Positions 1 through 8,423 of a stretch of DNA of 17,354 bases are shown in pieces. Numbering within the stretch: the first letter of the stretch is position 1; the number at the start of each line of letters is the position of its first letter. The stretch comes from Larix sibirica. Taxonomy: Eukaryota; Streptophyta; Pinopsida; Pinales; Pinaceae. Location: assembly GCA_004151065.3 (NCBI GenBank), contig NWUY0300016846.1:25966-43319 (forward strand), read 5' to 3'. The position numbers and the translations under genes are program-made. Under the pieces are notes generated by a model, which saw only the letters and a list, made by a program, of their open reading frames with translations, ran no database searches and was not told the origin of the DNA.

Positions 1-1104
1 AGAGACGTCTTCTCACAGGAAAATTTTCTTGATCATGAAATCCATTGTGTATGCTTGTCACCGCTCTCCTTTTTCTAATTTCAGAAATAAAAAACACACT
101 ATTTCTCAACAAAAACCTTTTTCTTGCCCTAAATCCTATCATTTGTTTCATTATCTTTCAACGTTTTTCCTCTCCTCTCCAACCTAAGGTTTTTCTCTCA
201 AAAAATGATATGCTTGCTTGTGGAGGATGGCTTCTCAATCCATCGGGGTAATCTCCTCCAATGATATTCTTATTCTTGTTACATATTTTTTTATAAAATT
301 TAGTTTTTATTGTTTAAAGAAGTTTATGTCTTACATTTAACTTATTTGTGTTGCAACCAAAAGATGACCCCTTCTCTGGACCATGCCTTTTATTGGTAAT
401 CATCCTCTTCCTTTAGTTGTTTTGTTATTATCAAGTTCCATGGGTATAACCCTTATATTTTCAGTTTCTTGTGGTGGGGAAGGCATATTTTCAATTTAAA
501 TGGGTGGATTTATTCATGTGATAGTCTCCATTTTTTCTGAAGGGATTCACCCCTCTTCTTGTGGAACACTTGTGAAATGGGTGAGAATATTTTTCTTCCA
601 TGTGGCCTACCTTATCTTCCTCCCCTCTAAAAGAGATTTTTTTCTCACCATAAGGATGTGACCCTTCCATATTGGAGTGACCCTTCTAAAATGATATCCA
701 CCCTCTCTTTAATGGAAAGGCTGGTAAATCCTTGCCAAATCTTAAACCACCTCCCTCCCCCGGCAAAAAAAAACTTAAAAATCTTTAAATTTGTTTTTAA
801 AAAATAGTAAAAAATTCATTACAAAAATAATAACCTTGAGCAATAGCTTTTACTTAGAATAACGAAGGTTAAAAAAACCCATCTTGTAACTTCTTTTACA
901 TACGTAGTTAGGAATTTTAAGTTTTAATTGAATGTTTATAGTATATATGAGTTTCTCTTCATTTGTTGGTTTTGCATTTATATTTCATGTTTTTCCATGT
1001 AATGCTTATTAGTTTTGTGCAGTGAAAACTATAGTTTTTCAAAAAGGTTTCAAGAAAGATTATGGAAACCATGAGAGCGAACTTAATAAGTACTTTTTAT
1101 TATT
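1..1104. other. No gene seen; AT-rich intergenic sequence
   Basis: I see no recognisable protein, RNA gene or element here. The 68-codon open frame at 45-251 has no family resemblance and is probably chance. There are pyrimidine-rich stretches near 120-230 and 590-760, and A-rich stretches near 764-830, none with clear element boundaries. Confidence 0.6.
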
Positions 1105-1149
1105 TTGGTAGATTTTACCATTAGTAAACTCATGAAATCTCTTGAATAT

Positions 1150-1345
1150 TTGAACTATGTAGTTTTCATGAAAAGTGTTTGTAAAAATGCTTATACAAAA
1201 GGCATGAAGTCTTCATGTGAAATGTTTGTAAAAGTCCATATATCAAAGGCATACAGGTTGCTCTCAAGTGTTTTTAGAAATGCCTTAGGTAAGGTAGTGT
1301 AGTTTGCATGCAAAATGTTTGTAAAAACTCCTCAACAAAGACATG
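1150..1345. repeat. Decayed tandem repeat, about four units of 46-47 bp
   Basis: The core TGTTTGTA (once TGTTTTTA) recurs at 1176, 1223, 1269 and 1316, that is at spacings of 47, 46 and 47 bp. It is preceded by CATG-like and AAAG/AAAT sequence and followed in three units by AAA, then ACAAAGGCATG-like sequence. Units have diverged and the third is the weakest. The 65-codon open frame at 1105-1302 lies mostly inside this repeat and should not be called a gene. I do not recognise the repeat family. Confidence 0.6.
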
Positions 1346-1618
1346 GCTATGATGTTTAGTCTAAGTTGTAATATGTCACTTAAAATATGTTAATCATCTA
1401 AGTATATCATTTTGCTAAAGGTAATGATGATTTAATTTGGCATCTTAGAAGTATGATAAGTAATGTAAATATATCTTGTACACATTTTCTCAACAACATT
1501 ACCGTGTCTTGTATTATGGTTAAGATAGTCACCTTCATTAATGAATGTGCTATAATTGTGGCATGCATCTCTCCTCCTAGTGCTCAACGACGGCTAGGGT
1601 GTGATTCTACCTATCGGG

Positions 1619-2989
1619 ATGGCTTGGCCTCCTCAAGAAGCCTCTTCTTTCTCCTAGTATCCCATGTGACTGTGCCCCTCCATACTTCTATGACCATTGT
1701 GTTCCCATCTATGTCCCTCCACAAACCTTCTATACCTGTGTCCACCAGTTTGCTACATAAATTTGGTGGTCTCCTTGCCTTATGACTATGGGCCCCACTT
1801 TTGTTGGGACGACAACTCCTCCTCATTCCAAGTCTTCTCTAGTCATTTTTCATTTTGTCGACACCTTCTCAAATGTGGTTAATCAAGGTGGCAGGTCCAA
1901 TGCTCCTCTATATAATCGATTTTTGGTCCATGAAGCTCTATCTCCCTCTATCCCTATCGTTCAGGATTTTGAAGATGATACCATTTTTTTTCAACTTGAA
2001 TGCTCTTGTTTGTCATTTCAATGGATTATAAACTTAATTCACAAACTTTCACAATTGGATCTCTAGAACTTGGAAGTATAATTTAAATGAAGTTGCTTGT
2101 ATTTACCCTTGTGCAAAGGGGTTTTTCATTGTAGTGTTTGATCTTGTAAAGGAGAGGGATTATATTTTTAACTTGGGACCTTGGTTTTGGAGAAATTATG
2201 GTATGTGTATGAAACCTTGGACTCTTTCCTTCAATCCTTTGACCAACACTCTTTCCTCATCTCATATGTGGGTTAGGTTTCCAAATCTACCCCTGCATTT
2301 TTGGACCTTATCCTCTCTTCATGCTATTAGGAAATACCTTGGCAAGTTCTACTTCAGAAGTCAAGAAACAAAATATTACAACATCACAACATATGCCCGC
2401 GTCTCTATAGAAATGGATTTCAGTGAAAGGTTTCCAACCAAAATATATCTAAATGGAAAAAACTTCTCATGGACTTGAAAGTTTAAATATGAACGAGTCA
2501 TTTTCAATTGTAGGGTATGTTATAAAACGGGGCATACAACAACCTTTTGCCATAAATATTTCAAAAATAAAGGATATAAGAAATCTCAAGCCAAGCCCAC
2601 ATGGTGGGATGGAGCAAAGAAGGAACATCAACTAATTAGTATTGAAGATCCCCCATACTTGGACTCGGTCCCCAATCCATCTCAAGAGGAGGTCAGTAAT
2701 CCCCTTTCAAAAATGTATTCATCTCTTCAATAGAATTCGACATCTCGCGAACCAAAGGATCCCCCCCAAAGGAGGAAGCTATTATGTTTCTAGATCTTAA
2801 TCTTAAGGCAGTCTCTTAACTCAACCCCTAGCCCACACTGAGTTGGGTAGACCAAGCAAAGGAAGAAGTGCATGTTGTAGTTAACCGAAACATATCGATC
2901 AAGATAAGAAGGATACTTGGATGACAATAGTAAAGAAAAAAAATTACTCCAACCACATAGCCAATATTGATGAGAAGTATGAATCATAA
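1619..2989 (+). pseudogene. LINE A: decayed ORF1 (DUF4283-like domain plus CCHC zinc knuckle)
   Basis: This is a broken copy of the nucleic-acid-binding ORF1 protein of a plant L1-type LINE, which in living elements coats the element RNA. A plausible start is ATG 1619 (MAWPPQEASSFS), but stops follow at once. From 1782 a frame ends in FQWIINLIHKLSQLD and then shifts near 2060 into TWKYNLNEVACIYPCAKGFF. The DUF4283-like core follows, with FNLGPWFWRNYGMCMKPW and WVRFPNLPLHFW at 2134-2478. A TGA at 2476 interrupts the same frame, which resumes into the zinc knuckle CRVCYKTGHTTTFC. That frame ends at TAG 2731. A further piece with DTWMTIVKKKN (from 2912) resembles the basic W..V.KK tail of ORF1 proteins and ends at TAA 2987. 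No endonuclease or reverse transcriptase follows, so the copy is truncated. DUF4283 also occurs in host-domesticated genes, but the stops and frameshift rule out function here. Confidence 0.85.
2509..2550 (+). other. Intact CCHC zinc knuckle codons in LINE A ORF1
   Basis: Codons for C (2509), C (2518), H (2533) and C (2548) give the spacing CX2CX4HX4C, with the Gly-His pair KTGH typical of retroelement zinc knuckles. All four metal ligands survive although the surrounding frame is broken. Confidence 0.85.
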
Positions 2990-3289
2990 TCTGATCTAGT
3001 CATGTTTTGTTTATGCATTTTATTCTGTCGGATTTTTTTAGAATCAACTCATGTTGTCAAGATTCTCAAAGGAAGTGGAAATGTAGGGGGAATAATTGGC
3101 ACATATCCTCCCAAATATGTGAGGGGGGGAGAAATGTTTTGAAAGATAAGTTTAGATTCTTCAATTTTGTATCTCAATGTTGTTTGATTAAGCTCCAACC
3201 ACATTTTAATATAATTCATATATGTTTCTGTAAAAAATAAAGGTAGTCACATCCATTGCCCTCAAAATTTGTAGCTTCTTGGGATCATA
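2990..3289. other. No gene seen between LINE A and the SINE candidate
   Basis: A 77-codon frame at 3007-3240 matches nothing I know. I looked for the start of a LINE ORF2 endonuclease (a WN.RG-like motif) just after ORF1 and found only KWKCRGN near 3070, which lacks the downstream ETK and GPY motifs, so I do not call it. Confidence 0.5.
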
Positions 3290-3539
3290 AATTTCATGTG
3301 TGTAGGGGGGTAGGGCGGGGCTTGAGGGTTATCTCAAGCATATTATATGAGCCAAATGTGAGATATCCCCCCGAAAATATGGGGAGGTCACGAGTTTGAC
3401 TCTATTGATCCCCTCGGGGTTAGGATCCATAATCAAGGATGATTATTTACCTTGTTTACCATCCATGAATAATGGGGAAGTACTTGGATGGTTTTTTGCA
3501 AGGTTTTTCCTTGGTGTGTGTGTGTGTGTGTAATTTCAT
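3290..3539 (+). mobile_element. SINE-like element with (TG)n tail and 8-bp direct repeats
   Basis: The body (about 3298-3531, 234 bp) ends in a (TG)n run at 3514-3530. It is flanked by AATTTCAT at 3290-3297 and again at 3532-3539, which fits a target-site duplication. Inside, AGTTTGACTCT at 3393-3403 resembles the RNA polymerase III B box GGTTCGANTCC of tRNAs, with the differences partly explained by C-to-T decay. It sits in a context (GAGGTCACGAG) often seen in tRNA-derived SINEs. A convincing A box is not visible; the G-rich head at 3304-3330 is the likely place. Two CCCC/GGGG hairpins (3367-3385 and 3410-3419) lie around the B box. The element would be non-autonomous and use a LINE's machinery. 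It could instead be a non-SINE repeat that happens to end in a microsatellite. Confidence 0.6.
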
Positions 3540-3779
3540 AAAGAAAACATAAAAATATCGGTATTTCTAATGTCAAAATTGCAAAGTCAAAATTGGCCTT
3601 TCTCTATCTAAATTGTATTTTTTATGGCATCTATAAGGAAATGTAAATATGCCAATATTTACAATGTGGTAGAATCATTTTTAGAACACCACATTAATTC
3701 CCAAATCAAGAATCAAGATTCAAGATTCTAAGAAAAGAGCATTTTTTACATTTTGAGATTGGTCTAAAGTCGATTTAAG
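3540..3779. other. Unassigned stretch beside the gag remnant
   Basis: This segment lies where a protease domain would follow gag on the minus strand, but I cannot see the DSG active-site motif or any other protease signature. It includes a local run of GAATC/GATTC repeats (3709-3729) with partial dyad symmetry. Confidence 0.4.
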
Positions 3780-5100
3780 ATGGTAATTTGACCCCATATG
3801 TGGTAATGTGCAGTTAACATTGAAATGTAGCAATTTCCCTTCCACTACATTTGTGAGTGGAAGAGGTAGTCACCTTCCCTATGTGCCTTTGATTCCTCTT
3901 GTTGGACGTACTTAGTGGAGATAATAACACCCGGTTCCACATCAATGATTCATTTTATGGTATCCATGGGATTTGGAAACATTGGAGCTGAATTAGAGTC
4001 TGAGTCTTTAATCTTGGTCAATAATTACTATAGGGCATGACATTCACCATTGTTGCATCGAGGGATTTTCTGGGTGTCACACCTTTTGCTTGTGTTCTTC
4101 TTTGAATTCTTGGTCTTCTCTTTTGAACATTGATTTGACCAATTGTATTGAGGTCAATTATCCTCGCTCTTTAATTTATTTTGAGAGTTAGGGTTTCCTT
4201 TACCCTTCTTTGGATGTGGTTGATTCATTTCCATAAATATTTCCTATAATTTCACCAAAAATTTTGTCACTATTGTCGACAGAATGGTAAGCTACTCCCG
4301 AAAAAGAGACGTCTAAGAACTACATTTATGTCTAGATGTATTTGTGTAGGCCATTAAAATATTTTAAAACCAATTGCCACTCAGAATTATTAATACATAG
4401 TTTTCTATTTAGGGTATAAAAGACATAGATGTACTTTAACAAAGTGTGTTCTTTACCTTGCTACAAGATTGTGAATACCATGTATTTATCCTTATAGTTT
4501 CCTAATACTCCTCCTTGAAGGCATCATAAACCCCCACCCCAAGTGGGTTTTGTCACATACATTTTAGAATCATCCCGAACATGTTCCACATGGTAAGCAT
4601 ACCACCAATGTTTGGCATGGGGGAGGGACTTCATAATGTGAGAGTAATCTTCTCATTACTGGAAAAATTGTGAACAAAAAAAACCCTTAGCTAATTTAAC
4701 CATCTCCCCAAAGTTCTGTATCCATCTTGCCTTGAAACATGGAAAATTTTAGGGGCTAATCTTAGCCCATGGGCTAAATTTAGGGGTTTTAAATTTTNTT
4801 CCCTGCCTTGAAAGGTAGGAATATCAAAATTAACTTGTACCTTGAAGGGTGTGGCTCCTCCAAAATGATTATCTTTGGAGGTGCCTCCATCACTTTTGGG
4901 ATTCGTCGAAGGATCTGGATGAAATTATCCATGATATCATTCCTTTGTTGCTCGAGGGTTTACTCGCTAAACAACTTGAGAAGATCTCGTACTTCATCAT
5001 CCTTATTTTCATTTCCTGTAGCATATCAATTAGGCCAATGAGGAAGATATTCATTGGGCTTGGTTAGATTGAGACCTAGTTCCCTATACCCTGCACTCAT
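3780..5100 (-). pseudogene. Ty3/gypsy-like gag remnant, minus strand
   Basis: Read on the minus strand from ATG at 5100, this resembles the capsid/nucleocapsid (gag) polyprotein of a plant LTR retrotransposon. In order there are: MSAGYRELGLNL, then DNFIQILRRIPKVMEAPPK, then (after a frameshift near 4850) VQVNFDIPTFQG at 4804-4840. These are followed by SSNEKITL, AKHWWYAYHVEH (about 4582-4618), VYDAFKEEY (4507-4532) and NNSEWQLVLKYFNGLHKYI (about 4332-4391). A basic Lys/Asn/Ser-rich stretch precedes a worn zinc-knuckle-like CDTQKIPRCNNGEC (about 4040-4080), and LFHSQM lies at about 3846-3863. This order matches Retrotrans_gag-type proteins: IPTF-G start, WW block, F..EY block, LKY..GL block, then knuckle. 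There are several stops and frameshifts. No protease, reverse transcriptase or integrase is visible. The family call rests on motif order from memory, not a search. Confidence 0.75.
4728..4813. mobile_element. Short palindromic insertion in gag with 10-bp duplication (contains an N)
   Basis: TGCCTTGAAA occurs at 4728-4737 and again at 4804-4813. The 66 positions between (4738-4803) break the gag reading. On the minus strand, one copy of the 10-mer alone would join PTFQG directly to KMDTE, which is the kind of sequence expected there. The insert holds a perfect 16-bp palindrome TTAGCCCATGGGCTAA at 4762-4777, flanked by two TTTAGGGG-type motifs and A/T-rich arms. It looks like a small non-autonomous DNA element or solo terminal piece. 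A 10-bp duplication is closest to Mutator-like (9-11 bp) targets. The N at 4798 means its true length is unknown: a longer foldback element could have been collapsed in assembly. Confidence 0.5.
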
Positions 5101-5134
5101 GAAGGACATGCATGTAAGAATAACAAAGATCAAA

Positions 5135-5148
5135 TTGATTTGATACCA
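5135..5148 (-). other. Primer-binding-site-like sequence (initiator Met tRNA type)
   Basis: On the minus strand this reads TGGTATCAAATCAA. The first eight bases match TGGTATCA, the complement of the 3' end of plant initiator methionine tRNA used to prime many Ty1/copia and Ty3/gypsy elements (usual form TGGTATCAGAGC). It lies 34 bp upstream of the gag ATG at 5100, in the right orientation and order. Confidence 0.6.
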
Positions 5149-5161
5149 CTAGTCCAAATTA

Positions 5162-5415
5162 TGTTGAGAATGAAATGAAACATATAATTAACACATGGAT
5201 ATAACAGAACAAAGTTATACTCCTAAATTAATGGTGAAAAACATTGTATAAATACAATGGATAGAATGGCAATATCTATCTATGAGAAGAAATATGTTTG
5301 CTACAATCTTTCACAAAAGGTCTAATGTTATAAGCAATTGAAACTACATTTTATAATAATGACAAATAAACCTAAGAGGAAAAAACCATAATATGTAAGG
5401 ACCCTAACTCTAACA
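5162..5415 (-). repeat. Candidate LTR of the gypsy-like element
   Basis: The 254-bp segment begins TGTTGAGA and ends CTCTAACA on the plus strand, giving the short inverted ends TGTT/AACA expected of an LTR. It lies immediately upstream (minus-strand sense) of the primer site and gag. A TATA-like TATAAATA lies at 5247-5254 within a near-palindrome. The 13-bp gap between the LTR edge and the primer site is longer than usual, so the boundary may be misplaced. No second copy of this sequence is present in the window, so the LTR cannot be confirmed by pairing. Confidence 0.4.
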
Positions 5416-5696
5416 TGAATTTAGCATTGAGTGTGCATGTTGAGTTGGATGAAGTTGAGCTTTCCAAAAAAGATGGAGCATCGGCAAGGTTGTAGCTTTT
5501 TCATTTATTGCTCCATTTTAGGTCTTATTTATCTCATCAAAAATATATTATGCAGCTTGAGCCAAATACTTGAATGTTCAATGTCAAAACCTCAAAAAGT
5601 GTATGCAAAGGTTAGAAGAGTCTGTTGAATGTTCATAACCTAAAAAAATACTAGGATCGTGACCATTTCTGAGATGGTATTGGACGACCACATGGA

Positions 5697-6122
5697 TCAA
5701 TAAACATGGTCACTGAGCACCTTGAAATAGTGTGTTCTTGATAAAGGAATATGAATGGACATATGGGCCTTAGTATCCAAAATTTCCAACCCACTATTAC
5801 AAAAATGTGTATCCCATAATATAAGGGAGTGTGAAATATTAAAATCCTTAGGTGGTTGAATTGTCTTCCACCAATTGCTTAAAAATGGGCCTTGGTTGTG
5901 CATGTCAAATTTCAAGAACAATAATTCCTCGATCAAGCGATGAGACCTAAGCGATGGATTATTAGCACATGGTAAACATGTTTACCCGAATGAGATTATT
6001 TTCAGGAGGTCAAGGAGTGCACGACATGTAGAAACTGCAGCAATTTCCTTCATACCATGCAAGTAGGATAACAAATCCATAAGAGAGATATTTAGAGGAG
6101 ATTAAATCACAATGCCCAATGA
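5697..6122 (-). pseudogene. Unassigned coding-like remnant, minus strand
   Basis: On the minus strand a single frame runs about 140 codons with only one internal stop (TAA near 5984) in DNA where chance frames close much sooner. It reads LNISLMDLLSYLHGMKEI, then STCRALLDLLKIISFG, stop, then LPCANNPSLRSHRLIEELLF, and ends IPLSRTHYFKVLSDHVY before a TGA. Composition is protein-like: mixed amphipathic, Leu-rich helices in the first part, more aromatic and polar in the second. I do not recognise a domain. It shares none of the gag, LINE or transposase motifs seen elsewhere in this window. It could be an exon-derived or processed pseudogene of a host gene, or part of an element family I do not know. 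A usable start codon for the whole frame is not clear. Confidence 0.4.
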
Positions 6123-6204
6123 AAAATAAGGTGTAGGAATGATTATCAAGATATGGTAAACAATGTAACCAAAGCACACCTAATTCATTGTTAATTAACA
6201 TTAC

Positions 6205-6734
6205 TAGCTAATAATACGTGTGCCTCCATCCCTTGTAATTTTGCAACTATAAAAAATCATTGTTATGTACTCCAATTATTCAAGTTATGGAAAAGGATTA
6301 GTGTAACTACAAGCATTGCATGGCGACAAGGGTATTGTATCCGAAGTATAACATTTTTATATTAAACGATTATATTCTGACCACTTCATGGATTATTGTT
6401 AATCACAAGTTATCATTGGGCAATAATTCATGCTTAATATTGGGTGATAGGTCATTATTATATCATGGTCCTTTCGATTAGCACCCTCATGCATGATTCT
6501 CATAGGTTTCACATGCCATGCCAACCAGACAACATTTTGTGCATGTTAAATCACTACACACACACTTTTAATGCACAATAGATATGGGTTTGAAATTAAA
6601 AAGATGTTGTTACACTGTTAGTCCATTCTTAATTAGGTACGATGAGTGTTTTACCAAATAAGCATACTCCTCGTGGTGAATATCTGTTTCCATGGAATAA
6701 TCAAATATGTATGAATTATTTTAGGGTTTTCACC
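6205..6734. other. No gene seen; AT-rich spacer before LINE B
   Basis: I see no protein motif, tRNA or element boundary. The last stretch, TTAGGGTTTTCACCATGG at about 6721-6738, could be the end of the LINE B 5' untranslated region because it leads straight into the ORF1 frame. Confidence 0.5.
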
Positions 6735-7781
6735 ATGGAGGAGGGTCTTGTAAATTATGGACATGAGGAGGAGGGATATCTTAGGGCCATTTTCTATACT
6801 CAGGAGTGGCTATAGATTTGGCGAGGCTTTAGGGATTTAGAGGAAGACTAAAAACTAGGGCAAGGTGCATATGGGGTTCCTTTTTTTTCTATAGAAAATA
6901 ACCTAGTGAAAATTTCCTAACACCATGGTTAACCAAGGAACTCATATGGTTCAGAAGGTTTGAATAAAAATGCTTATTATTCATGTATTCAACTTGAATT
7001 CTAGGTAAATTTAGGTTTTGGAGGCCCAACAACTGGCAAGCCTACTACTATGGTATGTGTGGAGGATATTAGAACCCAATCTTTAGAGGGTTTAATGGGG
7101 AATACTTTCGAGGTAGTTAGGGGTAAGAGTTTTGGATGTATAATATAAATAGGACATAAAGGAGGACCTGTAGGGGAAATAATGGGAAAAAGAATTGCAT
7201 GTGGTTGAAAAATACAAGTTAAATTGGTTTTGGGAGAATACGTAGCCATGGAGGTTGTCCAGGGTTTGATTGAGAAAGACCTTATACGGTAGTTCACTAG
7301 CAAGCAATCATCAAATACTTAATTATGGATTTGGATAGTTGTTTTGGGTTGTATTCTAAATTTTCATTTACTAGTAATGGGGTGGTTTTCTTTTCAATTT
7401 AGAATAAAGGATAATATAAATCTCATCATTAAGAGAAGGTGGTTTTGGGGGGTCATCCATAGACCTTCTTCATTTAACCTATTTGGTTATCATTACCAAG
7501 GCTTCAAATGGAGTTGTAGAGAATTCCTATAGACATTAGGCAATGGTTTGGGTAGGTTTATGAAGTTGGAAGAATATTTTTAGGTCGGATTTAACAAGAG
7601 AATCATCAAAATTATGATCAAGATTGACCTTAAGGAAGGTTTGTCAAAGGATATAGACATAGTTCAAGGGAAAAGGTCTTATCTACAAAGGATAGATTAT
7701 TTGAAAGCAATGTTTACATGCTTGAAGTACCATGAAGTTGGACATGTTTGGAGGGAATGTGACCAAAAAAGGAAAAGATAG
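6735..7781 (+). pseudogene. LINE B ORF1 (DUF4283-like, damaged zinc knuckle)
   Basis: One reading frame can be followed from ATG 6735 to TAG 7779 despite roughly a dozen in-frame stops. The first 90 codons are only weakly supported. From 7011 it reads LGFGGPTTGKPTTMVCVEDI, then VKLVLGEYVAMEVVQGLIEK. The DUF4283-like core follows: MGWFSFQFRIKDNINLIIKR then RWFWG (about 7374-7450), LGNGLGRFMKLEEYF (7536-7580) and IDLKEGLSKDIDIVQGKRSY (about 7614-7673). The zinc knuckle reads CLKYHEVGHVWREC at 7719-7760, with the second Cys changed to Tyr (TAC at 7728). In a working copy this protein would bind element RNA. It differs clearly in sequence from the ORF1 at 1619-2989, so the two LINEs belong to different families. 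Confidence 0.85.
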
Positions 7782-8423
7782 CATGGAGGAAAATGTGGCT
7801 AAAACCAAAAATTCCTCATGAAGACCTAATCTAGAAGGAAAATGAGGTTAATTATAAGGACAATGATGAAGTGGGAAAGGAAGATAAAAAAATAGGAATA
7901 AGAAAAGGGTTTTGGGCATCCCTATGGTTAGAATATAGAAGAGTTTGTGGGCACAAGATCATAGGTCTAGGAACGCTCAAATTCTCTAAAAAAATATCTA
8001 ATGGAAGTTGATTCAAAAGAATCTCTGAATCAAGAGGAAGGGTTTAAACTATCATGTAATCCTATGTAACGATGATTCTCAAAATGTATCTCATGCCCCT
8101 TTCAAGGGGCCTTGAAAATATTCCACAAGCTCCAGCCCCTCTAAGGATAGCTCCCTTAACTTGTCCATGGCCAATAATTAGGTGGAATCCCGTAAAGCCA
8201 ACCAAACGTATAGTTCGATATCTTGAAAGGAAGTAAACTTAGAGGATGATAGCAAGATTGAAAAAGGTTTGGCCATAAACACTTGCTAGCCTCTTTTAGT
8301 TGTAGAGAGAAAATCATGGATGCCAATTGCAAAGAAGAGAGCAATGAATGAGCTGAAGGTAGGAAAAAAATCAACCATTAAGTAGGGGCTTAGAGTAGGG
8401 CTAACCTCGGATGGGGAGAACCA
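7782..8423 (+). pseudogene. LINE B ORF1 tail and ORF1/ORF2 junction
   Basis: Past the knuckle the frame shifts into a hydrophilic stretch (VNYKDNDEVGKEDKKIGIRK, about 7849-7908), then into short pieces such as SWAQ-like SLWAQDHRSRN. Near 8310 comes KSWMPIAKKRAMNELKVGKK, which resembles the basic tail of LINE ORF1 just before the endonuclease. Several shifts and stops are present. I infer this is the low-complexity C-terminal part of ORF1; sequence support is modest. Confidence 0.55.

Noticed and set aside
1453-1826. 110-codon plus frame and 71-codon minus frame before LINE A ORF1
   Set aside because: They overlap the ORF1 start region in other frames and have no family resemblance.
3007-3240. 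Possible LINE A endonuclease start (KWKCRGN)
   Set aside because: Only a four-to-five residue resemblance to WN.RG; the ETK and GPY motifs that should follow are missing.
3514-3530. (TG)n as an independent microsatellite
   Set aside because: It ends precisely at the second 8-bp flanking repeat, so it is better explained as the tail of the SINE-like element.
5431-5628. 65-codon plus frame beside the LTR candidate (with VHVELDEVELSKKDGAS in another frame)
   Set aside because: A short acidic peptide alone is not enough; no continuation or family is visible.
7001-7307. 100- and 71-codon minus-strand frames
   Set aside because: They are antisense to the LINE B ORF1 frame, which carries the recognisable DUF4283-like context.
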